Shown piece after piece: positions 34,629 through 42,514 of a stretch of DNA of 56,679 nucleotides (its first letter is position 1; every line of letters begins with the position of its first letter). Source of the stretch: an uncultured Oscillospiraceae bacterium (GTDB taxonomy: Bacteria; Bacillota; Clostridia; Oscillospirales; Oscillospiraceae); NCBI GenBank assembly GCA_944386845.1, contig CALXCP010000137.1, positions 1 through 56,679 of the forward strand, written 5' to 3'. Below the pieces are notes generated by a model. It saw only the letters and a program-made list of their open reading frames with translations, had not been told where the DNA came from and searched no databases. The position numbers were made by a program, and so were the translations under genes.

Positions 34629-34888
34629 ATTTCCTGGCCCTCCGCAGATCCCCAGTCGTACTCCTGAGCGCTCATGCGTTCAATTTCTTCCACTGGTTTT
34701 CCATAGAAGGCGGTCAGGCGCTCCTCCAAGGTGCGATGAGGGACAGAGGACACCCGTCTGATTTGGATGCTGTCCTCGCTCTGCACCAGCTCCACACGGT
34801 CGTGTTCCCGGAGGCCGACCGCATCCAGGAGTGCCTTGGGGATCCGAAGTCCGTGACTGTTCCCCCATTTTTGAATTGTCGCGTGCAT
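34622..34888 (-). CDS. mazE: MazE-family antitoxin (AbrB-type)
   Basis: The 88-residue protein has an N-terminal swapped-hairpin DNA-binding domain: ATIQKWGNSHGLRIPKALLD, then HDRVELVQSEDSIQIRR. The acidic C-terminus would wrap around MazF. I prefer ATG 34888, with AGGGGGA about 7 nt upstream; the ATG two codons earlier is too near. The pair is transcribed antitoxin first, as usual, and autoregulation is expected from the family. Confidence 0.88.
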   Translation of the reverse strand: MHATIQKWGNSHGLRIPKALLDAVGLREHDRVELVQSEDSIQIRRVSSVPHRTLEERLTAFYGKPVEEIERMSAQEYDWGSAEGQEIW

Positions 34889-34919
34889 GATCATTCCCCC
34901 TGATCGTGAGGTGAAATAG

Positions 34920-35114
34920 ATGGGAAGCTATGTTTCTTTTAGCGAAGAACAGAAGCTCCGGGCCAGTTCGGTGGACCTGGCGGACTTTCTCCGCCGGCAG
35001 GGAGAGAAGCTCGTCCGCTCCGGCCGGGACAAGCGCCTGGCCTCCGATTACAGCATCACCGTCCGGGGCAATGAATGGTATGACCACAAGGCCGAAGAAA
35101 TCAGGACCCAATGA
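34920..35114 (+). pseudogene. duplicated 5' fragment of the TOPRIM-protein gene
   Basis: The frame starts MGSYVSFSEEQKLRASSVDL and is closely similar to the first 55 codons of the gene at 36093. The part 34944-35011 is almost identical in DNA to 36117-36184. Similarity falls off afterward and the frame stops at 35114 without the catalytic domain. A ribosome site (GTGAGGTGA) is shared by both copies. It is a truncated copy left by an insertion or recombination. Confidence 0.75.
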
Positions 35115-35223
35115 GGCTCTGCTATTTGACTGGACAGCTGAGGAAAAATTGAGTATACTATTCCCATGAGGATGTGTCGAGAAAAGGAACTGCTGAACGG
35201 AGACATTCAGAGGAGGTAGCAGC

Positions 35224-35430
35224 ATGGCAGATCAGATTCCTTCGGATGGTGTTGTTGTCCAAAATGCCAGACTGGCAGTTGCCGCGGAACTGAAGAAAAA
35301 GAAGATCCTGAAGCAGCCGATCGCGAAATTTGACCTGAAAACCGGAAAGGTCTATTTGCTGTACAGCGATGGCACTCGGGAGGAGATCGGGAAGGTTGGG
35401 AGGAAGCGGTATAGTGAGCGGCAGCGGTAA
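35224..35430 (+). CDS. small putative antitoxin partner of zeta toxin
   Basis: ATG 35224 has GAGGAGG at ideal spacing. The 68-residue product is basic with a helical N-terminal half and a short beta-rich end (FDLKTGKVYLLYSDGTREEI). It overlaps the zeta toxin gene by 17 nt and is translated first, the usual order for an antitoxin. It does not look like the classical epsilon protein, so the partnership is inferred from position. Confidence 0.6.
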   Translation: MADQIPSDGVVVQNARLAVAAELKKKKILKQPIAKFDLKTGKVYLLYSDGTREEIGKVGRKRYSERQR

Positions 35431-36022
35431 AAAGCCGGAAGCAGTCGTCTTCGCCGGCCCGAATGGCTCCGGCAAAAGCACGATCACAAACCTGCTTCGG
35501 CCAACGAACATGGTCTATATCAACGCCGATGAGATCCAACAGGTGCTCGGCTGTGAAACTCTTGAGGCAGCACGTATTGCGGAGAGCAGGCGAGAGGAGT
35601 GCGTCAAAACGCACCAAAGCTTTTGTTTTGAGACCGTTTTGTCCACAGACCGCAATTTGAAGCTGCTGCAAAAGGCCAAACAGAGCGGTTTTTTCATCCG
35701 GTGCTATTATATTTTAACTGCGGATCCGCAAATCAATGTTGCGCGAGTGGCATCCAGAGTATCCGCCGGCGGACATGACGTACCTGCGGATAAGATCATT
35801 TCCAGATATGACAGGGCATTGGCTTTGGTCAAGGAGCTGATCCCAGTCTGTGATATATGCCATATCTATGACAACTCTCTGGAATCGCCCTATCGTATTT
35901 TTAAGAAGCGCAAGGATCAGTGCTGGTATTGTACGGAGCCCGGACTGTGGTTAAAGAAAGACATTGCCGCCTTGACGGGAGTTAAAGATGCTGTGCGCGG
36001 CGCATTGAACAAGCAGTCATAA
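35414..36022 (+). CDS. zeta-family toxin kinase
   Basis: Zeta toxins phosphorylate cell-wall sugar precursors and poison growing cells. The 202-residue product has Walker A GPNGSGKS at residues 15-22, INADEIQ (family catalytic aspartate), and a FCFETVLS segment, followed by RVSAGGHDVPADKIISRYDR, the conserved lid region. GTG 35414 follows GGGAGGAAG. All known key segments are present. With the small upstream gene it forms a toxin-antitoxin operon, placed between two copies of a TOPRIM gene start. A strong terminator follows. Confidence 0.88.
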   Translation: MSGSGKKPEAVVFAGPNGSGKSTITNLLRPTNMVYINADEIQQVLGCETLEAARIAESRREECVKTHQSFCFETVLSTDRNLKLLQKAKQSGFFIRCYYILTADPQINVARVASRVSAGGHDVPADKIISRYDRALALVKELIPVCDICHIYDNSLESPYRIFKKRKDQCWYCTEPGLWLKKDIAALTGVKDAVRGALNKQS

Positions 36023-36036
36023 TGTATCATTAGAAG

Positions 36037-36070
36037 AACACAGACTCTCCCCATCAGGAGAGTCTGTGTT
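36037..36070 (+). terminator. intrinsic terminator-like hairpin
   Basis: AACACAGACTCTCC (36037-36050) pairs perfectly with 36057-36070 around CCATCA, followed by TTCCTTTG. It closes the zeta toxin operon. Confidence 0.7.
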
Positions 36071-36092
36071 TCCTTTGTGAGGTGAGGCATCC

Positions 36093-37508
36093 ATGAATTC
36101 CTATATCCCTTTTACTGAAGAACAGAAGCTCCGGGCCAGTTCGGTGGACCTGGTGGACTTTCTCCGCCGGCAGGGAGAGAAGCTCATCCGCTCCGGCCCG
36201 GAGTACCGCATGTCCAGCGACCACAGCGTCACCGTTCGGGGCAATGAATGGTACGACCACGAGGCCCGGGAGGGCGGCGGCCCCATCTCCTTCGTCCGGA
36301 CCCGGTATGGCCTCAGCTACCCGGAGGCGGTCAGCAAACTGCTGGAAGGAGAGGGCGGCCTGCCCTATGTCCCGGCGCAGGAAGAACAAGAACCTCGTCA
36401 AAAGGAATTTGTCCAGCCCCCGGCCAACCGGGAGATGCGCCGCGTCTACGCCTACCTGCTGCAAAAGCGGCTCATCGGCCGGGAAGTGCTCACCGCCTTC
36501 GTCCGGGCGGGCCTGGTCTATGAGGACGCCCAGTATCACAACGCCGTGTTCGTCGGGAAAGATGAACACGGCGTTGTCCGTCATGCCCACAAGCGGAGCG
36601 CCAGCGATATGGGCAAGACCTTCCGCGTCAATGTGGGAGGCAGCGACCCCCGATATAGCTTCCACTGGAATGGGACAAGCGCCCGGCTCTATGTGTTCGA
36701 GGCACCCATCGACCTGCTCTCCTTTCTCACCCTCTATCCCAACAGCTGGCAGGAGCACAGCTATGTGGCCCTGTGCGGTGTGGGGAAGCAGGCCATGATG
36801 TGGATGCTGGAACAGGACCCTGATCTCCGCCAGGTCTTTCTCTGTCTGGATCACGACAGGGCCGGGATCGAGGCGACAGGCCGCCTGACAGACATCCTCA
36901 TTTCGCACGGCGGTGTCGGCGTCTCCGTGCTTCAACCGGAGTGGAAGGACTGGAATGAGGCGCTCAAGGCCTGTCACGGACTGGGAGCCCAGCCGGCGGA
37001 GGAGCATCCTCAACTGGCGGCCGCGGACGCCGTCTGCCGGCGCATCGGCGTCAAGTGCAAGACGGCAAAGCCGGAGCGGGCCGTTCAACAACTCCCCACT
37101 TTGCTTCAGCAGTATCAGAGACAGGTGGGGCGGCACCGCATGGACGAGGCCGTGGACTGTCTGGAGGAGATGGCCGCTCTGTCTCTGCTGGTGGTCCTGC
37201 GGGAGTGCCGTCAGATGGGCACCGTCCTGACGCCGGAGCAGGGGATGCGGTATCTCCAGAGCCGCATCCTCCCCCACCAGGATCGTCGCAGCTTGGAGCG
37301 CCGCACAGCGGAGATCGCCGGGCTGGTACGGGATGCGGCCGCCAGGAGTGAGAGGCCCGGCATCCGCACGGGATCGGAAAAGCGGGAGCTCGCCAACACC
37401 TGGCTGGAGCTGGCCGCCGCCTGCACCAGGGCGTCGGTCAAATACGAGGCGGAGCAGCTGGAGCAGAGGCTGGAGCAGGCCCAGGCCACCCACCAGGAAA
37501 TGGGGTGA
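36093..37508 (+). CDS. DUF3991/TOPRIM domain protein
   Basis: The 471-residue product starts at ATG 36093 after GTGAGGTGAGG. The first 80 residues resemble the zinc-less CHC2-like start of primase-type proteins (RGNEWYDHEAREGGGPISFV). DUF3991 follows (residues 105-185), then a TOPRIM domain with the glutamate in LYVFEAPIDLLSFL and the D-x-D in LCLDHDRAGIEA. The last 200 residues are helical. Such proteins probably prime or process DNA during transfer. It is followed directly by VirD4. A truncated second copy of its 5' end lies at 34920. Confidence 0.82.
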   Translation: MNSYIPFTEEQKLRASSVDLVDFLRRQGEKLIRSGPEYRMSSDHSVTVRGNEWYDHEAREGGGPISFVRTRYGLSYPEAVSKLLEGEGGLPYVPAQEEQEPRQKEFVQPPANREMRRVYAYLLQKRLIGREVLTAFVRAGLVYEDAQYHNAVFVGKDEHGVVRHAHKRSASDMGKTFRVNVGGSDPRYSFHWNGTSARLYVFEAPIDLLSFLTLYPNSWQEHSYVALCGVGKQAMMWMLEQDPDLRQVFLCLDHDRAGIEATGRLTDILISHGGVGVSVLQPEWKDWNEALKACHGLGAQPAEEHPQLAAADAVCRRIGVKCKTAKPERAVQQLPTLLQQYQRQVGRHRMDEAVDCLEEMAALSLLVVLRECRQMGTVLTPEQGMRYLQSRILPHQDRRSLERRTAEIAGLVRDAAARSERPGIRTGSEKRELANTWLELAAACTRASVKYEAEQLEQRLEQAQATHQEMG

Positions 37509-37512
37509 GCCC

Positions 37513-39342
37513 GTGGACATCCAGACCATCCTCTTCCTGCTCTTGGCCGGCGGGATGCTGCTGGCGATAGCCGCCGCCGTCCACTTCAGCGGGAATGGCT
37601 CCCTGAACAACATCAAGTCCAGGACGGTGGGCGACGGCCAGCACGGCACCGCCCGCTGGGCCACCAGGAAAGAGATCCGGCAGACCTATCATACAGTGCC
37701 CTTCCAGCCGGAGCTGTGGCGGAAGGGCGAGTCTCTGCCCAAGGCCCAGGGGTTGGTGCTGGGATGTACCGGAAAAAAGGGCAGGATGAACGCCCTGGTG
37801 GACACGGACGATGTCCACTGCTTGATGATCGGCGCATCCGGCGTGGGCAAGACTGCGTTCTTCCTGTACCCCAATCTGGAGTACGCCTGCGCCAGCGGCA
37901 TGAGTTTCCTGGCCCTCGATACCAAGGGAGATCTTGCCCGGAATTACGGCGCCGTGGCCTCCCGGCACTACGGCTACCAGGTGGCGATCATCGACCTGCG
38001 CAACCCCACCCGGTCGGACGGGTACAATCTGCTCACTCTCATCAACCACTACATGGACGTGTGCCGGGAGGACCCGAAAAACCTCGCCGCCAGGGCCAAG
38101 GCAGAGAAGTACGCCAAAATCCTGGCCAAGACCATCGTTGACCCGGATGGAGAGGGAAATTACGGGCAGAATCAATTTTTCTACGACGCGGCCGAGGGTC
38201 TGCTCACCGCCGTGATCCTCCTGCTGGCGGAGTATCTGCCGCCCACGAAAGAGCACCCGGAGGAGCGGCGGCACATCGTCAGCGTGTTCAAGCTGGTGCA
38301 GGATCTGCTGGCCCCCGACAAAACGGCCAGGACCAAGAACAGCTTTCAACCGCTGATGAACAAGCTGCCGGACACCCACAAGGCCCGGTGGTTCGCAGGA
38401 GCCGCCCTGAACAGCGCGGATCAGGCCATGGCCTCCGTCATGTCCACCGTCCTCGCCCGCCTCAACACATTTTTGGACAGCGAGCTGGAGCAGGTGCTGT
38501 GCTTCGACAGCGCCATCAACGCCGAGGTCTTCGCCTCCCAGAAGTCCGCCATCTTCCTGATCCTCCCGGAGGAGGACCCCAGCAAGAACTTCATGGCCGG
38601 CCTGATGATCCAGACCCTCAGCCGGGAGCTGTTCGCCGTGGCCGATGAGAACGGCGGCAAGCTGAAGAATCGGGTGGTGCTGTTCTGCGATGAGCTGGGC
38701 ACCATGCCCGCCTTCGATATTTTGCCCCTGTTTTCCGCCGGCCGGTCCCGGAAGCTGACCCTGGTGCCCATCATCCAGTCTCTGGCCCAGTTGGAGAAGA
38801 ACTACGGCAAGGAGGGGGCGGAGATCATCCAGGACAATGTCCAGGACACCATCTTCGGTGGCTTCGCCCCCAACTCCCAGACCGCCGAGGTGCTGTCCAA
38901 GGCGCTGGGGAATCGCACCGTCATGTCCGGCTCCATCAGCCGGGGGAAGAACGACCCCGGCCAATCTTTGCAGATGATCCAGCGGCCTCTGATGACCCCG
39001 GACGAGCTGAAATCCATCCCCAAGGGGCAGTTCATCGTCATGAAGACTGGCACCCACCCCATGCGCACCCGCCTGCGGCTGTTCCTGGAGTGGGGCATCA
39101 CCTTCGGTGAGCCGTACCTCCTGCCGGAGAAGTCGGCCCGGACAGTGGCCTACGCCAGCAGACAGGAGCTGGAGACGGCCATCCTCCGGCGGCACCCGCC
39201 CCAATGGGCAGAAGAAGAGCTGCCCGCGCCACCGGCTTCGACCATGGAGAAAGCCCAGGTGCGGGAACCGGAGGAATGGGAGAAGCTGGGCCCCAGCACC
39301 CCTATCAAGGACTTGAAAAAGCCGGAAGGTGAGGCCACATGA
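37513..39342 (+). CDS. virD4: VirD4/TraG coupling protein
   Basis: The coupling protein links the relaxase-DNA complex to the channel and drives DNA export with ATP. GTG 37513 follows GGGGTGAG and gives 609 residues. One N-terminal membrane helix (ILFLLLAGGMLLAIAAAVHF) is followed by Walker A GASGVGKT near residue 112, the conserved FLALDTKGDL, and Walker B VVLFCDELGTM near residue 393. A GGFAPNSQTAEVLS segment near residue 450 is typical of the family. The C-terminus is acidic. The end overlaps the next ATG by 4 nt. Complete. Confidence 0.92.
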   Translation: MDIQTILFLLLAGGMLLAIAAAVHFSGNGSLNNIKSRTVGDGQHGTARWATRKEIRQTYHTVPFQPELWRKGESLPKAQGLVLGCTGKKGRMNALVDTDDVHCLMIGASGVGKTAFFLYPNLEYACASGMSFLALDTKGDLARNYGAVASRHYGYQVAIIDLRNPTRSDGYNLLTLINHYMDVCREDPKNLAARAKAEKYAKILAKTIVDPDGEGNYGQNQFFYDAAEGLLTAVILLLAEYLPPTKEHPEERRHIVSVFKLVQDLLAPDKTARTKNSFQPLMNKLPDTHKARWFAGAALNSADQAMASVMSTVLARLNTFLDSELEQVLCFDSAINAEVFASQKSAIFLILPEEDPSKNFMAGLMIQTLSRELFAVADENGGKLKNRVVLFCDELGTMPAFDILPLFSAGRSRKLTLVPIIQSLAQLEKNYGKEGAEIIQDNVQDTIFGGFAPNSQTAEVLSKALGNRTVMSGSISRGKNDPGQSLQMIQRPLMTPDELKSIPKGQFIVMKTGTHPMRTRLRLFLEWGITFGEPYLLPEKSARTVAYASRQELETAILRRHPPQWAEEELPAPPASTMEKAQVREPEEWEKLGPSTPIKDLKKPEGEAT

Positions 39343-39593
39343 GCTACTTTCAGAAGATCTATCACTCCGAGCTGAATCACCGGGCCAGAGCGGTCTATAT
39401 GTACCTGAAGGACCATGCGGACCGAGAGGGCAAGTGCTGGCCGGGGATCAGGACCATGGCCCAGGAGCTGGGCCTCTCCCGCTCCACCGTCAAGCGGGCC
39501 CTGGACGATCTGTGCAAGGCCGGACTGCTGACCAGGGAGCCCCGCTGGCGGGAGAATGGGAGCCTGACCTCCAACCTGTATCGGCTCCGGTAG
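39339..39593 (+). CDS. small wHTH protein
   Basis: The 84-residue product begins in an ATGA overlap with virD4. Nearly all of it is one winged helix: RARAVYMYLKDHADREGKCW, then TMAQELGLSRSTVKRALDDL and a wing with GLLTREPRWRENGS. This is the fold found in replication initiators of clostridial plasmids and ICEs, but the protein is much shorter. It may bind DNA near the relaxase operon. No further domain is present. Confidence 0.78.
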   Translation: MSYFQKIYHSELNHRARAVYMYLKDHADREGKCWPGIRTMAQELGLSRSTVKRALDDLCKAGLLTREPRWRENGSLTSNLYRLR

Positions 39594-39839
39594 AGGCCGG
39601 GAAAATGAAAGGCCCGCCGCCAGGGGCGCTTTGCGCCCCGGCGGTGGACCGAGGGTGGGGCCACAGTGGACCGTCCGGAAGGACTCACCTGAAGGAAGCT
39701 TTAGAGCAGAGAGGAACGACCTGTTTTATCTGCAGAGAAGCATTATACCGTCGTCTCCTCATGGCGGCACGCAGGACCTCATAAAGCGAAAAGGGAGAGG
39801 GCGCCAAAGCCCTTCTCCCCATTCCGCTTTCACCTGTGA
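39594..39839. other. gap with two hairpins, including a minus-strand terminator
   Basis: At about 39615-39650 a GC-rich hairpin has an inner GGGGCGC/GCGCCCC stem with outer CCGCC/GGCGG pairing. At 39793-39819 a stem GGGAGAGGGC pairs with GCCCTTCTCCC (one bulge); on the minus strand it is followed by TTTTC, so it is a terminator for the gene at 39840. A 59-codon plus-strand frame at 39605-39784 is open, but has weak support. Confidence 0.6.
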
Positions 39840-40265
39840 TCAGGCCCGCGCCGTGCCGGTGGTATCAGTACGGTAGTCGGATCCGGTGATATCGGCCGCA
39901 AAGACCTCCACCACCATGTAGTATTCCTGCCCGGGCTCAAGGCCGTCGTAGTAGAAGCTTCCGGCGGCAACGCCAGAGTTGATGACGATCAGCCCACTCT
40001 CCACAGAGCCGTCGATGTGATCGACCTCCTCGCCGCCGGCGGTATAGATCCAGATGTTGTAGATGCCAATCAGCGACATCTCGTCGGTCCCGACAACGGC
40101 ATAGTCCAGGCGGAGCTCGCCGTCTGTCTCCGTCTCATACAGGCTGAGCATATAAGTAGTCAGATATTTGCTGGAGTGCGGCTGGATCTCAGCGGCGCTG
40201 GCTCCGCAGGTGAGAAGCCCGAGCGTCATGGCCAACGCGGCGAGACAGGAGCACACTTTTTTCAC
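39840..40265 (-). CDS. small secreted protein, unknown function
   Basis: The 141-residue minus-strand product has a signal peptide (SCLAALAMTLGLLTCGASAA), then a beta-rich, acidic domain (ELRLDYAVVGTDEMSLIGIY, with a DGLEPGQEYYMVVEV segment like a fibronectin-type strand). No membrane helix or sortase motif follows, so it is probably released or wall-associated. Its ATG overlaps the end of the anti-sigma-like gene by 4 nt. Being co-transcribed with the anti-sigma-like gene, it may take part in signal sensing. Confidence 0.68.
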   Translation of the reverse strand: MKKVCSCLAALAMTLGLLTCGASAAEIQPHSSKYLTTYMLSLYETETDGELRLDYAVVGTDEMSLIGIYNIWIYTAGGEEVDHIDGSVESGLIVINSGVAAGSFYYDGLEPGQEYYMVVEVFAADITGSDYRTDTTGTARA

Positions 40266-41179
40266 GAGTCGATCCCTCCCATGGATCGGAAGATGTCCAT
40301 CAGCTCATCTTCCCCGAGATCGCCCGAGATAGTCCCCGAGTAGTGGTCGCAGTACCAGGTGATGATATGTTCGTCCTCATTGGGCAGGATATAGTAGTGG
40401 AGCCCGCGGTAAACCTCGGTAGCTTCTCCTGACTCATTCTTCATACTGGTGTTATCGGAGATGCGGGAGGTATCCTCATACCAGTTTACCGTGACTAAGA
40501 AGTGGCGTTCCTCCGTGTCGATATATCTCTGATAAACGAATTTCCAATCACCGCTCGACTGAGTGGTCGTGGACTCCAGCGTGAATTCGTCAGGATACCA
40601 GGAGATCGCGAAATCCCTTGACATTCCAAGCTCTCGCATGGCAGTATCCAGCTGCACACAGCCTTCCGGCTTGTCCTCCGCGCTGTACCGGAAGACCTCG
40701 TCGGTCATCTGGGCAAAGAACCGCTCCAGGGTCTGGAGCAGCGGAACACCGCTCACTTGCATCATGAACAATGAGATCAGCACCACCACCGCGGCCACCG
40801 GCGCCAGGAACCGCCGGCGTCTCCGGGGCTTCTGCGGCGCCTTGTCTTCAGGGGCCTCTTCGGGCGGGACGGCGACTTCCTGAGACAGCTCCAGAAGGTC
40901 CTCTTCATCCTTGAACAGATCCCACTGGTCATCCTCCAGCGGAAGCTGAGTAAGGCTGAGCACTTGCTGCCAGCTCTTCTCAGGGTCCATCAGGCGGCCG
41001 GTGGGATGTTCCTTTTCCTTCCGAATGATCACCTCCGTCAGCGCATCCACATACGCACGATGTTCCTCTGTCTCCGGCAAAGACGCGCTTTTGCGGAGCA
41101 GTGTTTCCAAAGTTTCAATGGGCAGCTGTTCCAGGTGTGCGAACCTGGGATCCAGAGCCCCGTTTCCGGAATCTGCCAT
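40262..41179 (-). CDS. membrane protein, probable anti-sigma factor (DUF4367-like)
   Basis: The 305-residue protein has a cytoplasmic N-terminal part of about 125 residues, one membrane helix (FLAPVAAVVVLISLFMM) and an extracellular domain of about 160 residues, in which ISWYPDEFTLESTTTQ and FVYQRYIDTEERHF resemble DUF4367. That layout is typical of anti-sigma factors that hold an ECF sigma factor at the membrane. The N-terminal part lacks an obvious zinc motif. The gene follows the ECF sigma gene, as expected for a pair. A copy of the shared promoter motif lies between the two. Confidence 0.72.
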   Translation of the reverse strand: MADSGNGALDPRFAHLEQLPIETLETLLRKSASLPETEEHRAYVDALTEVIIRKEKEHPTGRLMDPEKSWQQVLSLTQLPLEDDQWDLFKDEEDLLELSQEVAVPPEEAPEDKAPQKPRRRRRFLAPVAAVVVLISLFMMQVSGVPLLQTLERFFAQMTDEVFRYSAEDKPEGCVQLDTAMRELGMSRDFAISWYPDEFTLESTTTQSSGDWKFVYQRYIDTEERHFLVTVNWYEDTSRISDNTSMKNESGEATEVYRGLHYYILPNEDEHIITWYCDHYSGTISGDLGEDELMDIFRSMGGIDS

Positions 41180-41203
41180 AGTAGAAGTAACCTCCTGCTT
41201 ATA

Positions 41204-41231
41204 TATGTCGTCAGACAGCGGTTTTGGGACA
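41204..41231 (-). promoter_or_regulatory. candidate ECF promoter, copy A
   Basis: On the minus strand TGTCCCAAAA (41231-41222), 11 nt, then CGACATA (41210-41204). It matches copies B (42332) and C (44587) in sequence and spacing. The anti-sigma-like gene starts 25 nt downstream. Confidence 0.7.
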
Positions 41232-41249
41232 GGCGGGAAGAAAAAATTT

Positions 41250-41816
41250 TCAGTGTGCTTCCTCCATGTTCTCCCGCAGCTTTTTCAGAGCACGCTGGAG
41301 CCGCTTGTGCAGAGTCCCGGGATCCACGCCGGTCCGACGAGACAGTTCCGAGTAAGAACCGTTGTTTAGGATGATCTCCTCCAGGACCTCATATTCCTGG
41401 CGGGACAAGACCTTCTGACAGATGTCTTTTAACTCGACAAGGGAATACTCGGGGCCGGCATCCCGCATCCGCTCCACTGCAAGAGCCTGGAGCTCGTTCA
41501 GGAATACCTGGGCGTTCTGCTGCCGATGACGCATATTGCGTACGGTGTTCTGCACGACCCGCACCATAAAGCCCTCGATGTTCGGATGGATGAGCACACT
41601 ATGATTTGACTCCTCCCGTTTCAGGGCAACACAAAACGCCTCCTGTACGGCATCCTCCGCTTGATGCCAGTCTCCCAGGAGGCGGAACGCCTGAGCCTGC
41701 AGCATTTTACCCATATCCAGAAACAGCTGTTCAAAAAATGCCTGGACTTCGTCGTCCCTGTGCTTTCCATCCTCCACCCCGCAGCTCACCTTCTTTCTGT
41801 CAGATGGGTCAAGCAT
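41250..41816 (-). CDS. ECF-type RNA polymerase sigma factor
   Basis: The 188-residue product has sigma region 2 (MLQAQAFRLLGDWHQAEDAV, then QEAFCVALKR) and region 4 (SRQEYEVLEEIILNNGSYSE, LSRRTGVDPGTLHKRLQRAL) joined by a variable linker, with no region 3, as in ECF factors. The ATG at 41816 lies 2 nt after the XRE stop without a ribosome site; a GTG at 41777 preceded by GAAGGTGAG may be the real start. It is co-transcribed with the XRE regulator. Likely targets are the three promoter copies found nearby. Confidence 0.85.
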   Translation of the reverse strand: MLDPSDRKKVSCGVEDGKHRDDEVQAFFEQLFLDMGKMLQAQAFRLLGDWHQAEDAVQEAFCVALKREESNHSVLIHPNIEGFMVRVVQNTVRNMRHRQQNAQVFLNELQALAVERMRDAGPEYSLVELKDICQKVLSRQEYEVLEEIILNNGSYSELSRRTGVDPGTLHKRLQRALKKLRENMEEAH

Positions 41817-41818
41817 GA

Positions 41819-42199
41819 TTATACATCAGGATCCTGCGTTTGAAAATAGGCTCTAATCATTCGCTCGATGCGAGAAACGTCCTGGTCCGGCTGCTGGACC
41901 AAGAGCGCCTGGATGTTTTTCAGCCGCAGGTCATCGGGATCGGCGGAAAACAGGGTATCCACGCTGACCCCCAGAACGCGGGCCATCCGGGCAATCAGAG
42001 GCGCGCCCATCATGGTCGTCCCGTTTTCGATCCGGTTGATGGTGGAGGTGTCCCGCTCCACCATCTCAGCCAGCCTTTCCCGGCTCAGGCCCCGCGCTTC
42101 CCGGAGCCGGCGGACGTTGCCGCCCATGATCCGCTGCAGCTCGGCTTTCTCCGCCTTCTTTGCGCGTTCAGGCTCGTCCACCGTCTTGCGTTTTACCAT
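41819..42199 (-). CDS. XRE-family transcriptional regulator
   Basis: The 126-residue product has a lysine-rich N-terminal tail and a HTH_3 domain: NVRRLREARGLSRERLAEMV, then STINRIENGTTMMGAPLIAR with the family-typical recognition helix. The C-terminal 45 residues are acidic and helical. ATG 42199 follows GAGGTGG. An inverted repeat with a TATAAT box lies just upstream and is a likely self-binding site. It is the first gene of the sigma operon, so it probably sets its basal expression. Confidence 0.85.
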   Translation of the reverse strand: MVKRKTVDEPERAKKAEKAELQRIMGGNVRRLREARGLSRERLAEMVERDTSTINRIENGTTMMGAPLIARMARVLGVSVDTLFSADPDDLRLKNIQALLVQQPDQDVSRIERMIRAYFQTQDPDV

Positions 42200-42220
42200 A
42201 TTACGCCACCTCGATTCCTG

Positions 42221-42243
42221 TTACACAAGATTATATTGCGTAA
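42221..42243 (-). promoter_or_regulatory. operator over the -10 box of the xre-sigma operon
   Basis: TTACACAA (42221-42228) and TTGCGTAA (42236-42243) form an 8-bp inverted repeat with one mismatch. The spacer holds a minus-strand TATAAT (42235-42230). A regulator bound here would block the promoter. The -35 region is poor. Confidence 0.6.
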
Positions 42244-42331
42244 TGTGCACAGTCGAAATGGACTAATATACATGAATTTTATGTACAACAAGCACAAAAA
42301 TGGGCGCAGACGAAAATTTTTTGAAAAGGCA

Positions 42332-42359
42332 TGTCCCAAAATCGAGCTCTCGCGACATA
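42332..42359 (+). promoter_or_regulatory. candidate ECF promoter, copy B
   Basis: TGTCCCAAAA (42332-42341), 11 nt, CGACATA (42353-42359), followed by AGTATATAG. An A/T-rich stretch precedes it, as in the other copies. The next gene starts at 42515, leaving a leader of about 150 nt. The rest of the gap 42244-42514 holds no other clear feature. Confidence 0.7.
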
Positions 42360-42514
42360 AGTATATAGAGAAAACCTACATGAAGAGCAGCCTAAATGAA
42401 GAAGGGGGTGGGTCCCGTGCAGTAATGTCGGCGGCGAGATTCTCAGGAAACCATCTCTAAAGTAAAAAATAGTCTGAATCGATATCATAATCAATGAAAG
42501 GTGTGGGCAACAAA

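Noticed and set aside
36054-39204. Long antisense frames over the TOPRIM and VirD4 genes
   Set aside because: The plus-strand products carry complete family motifs. The antisense products have none.
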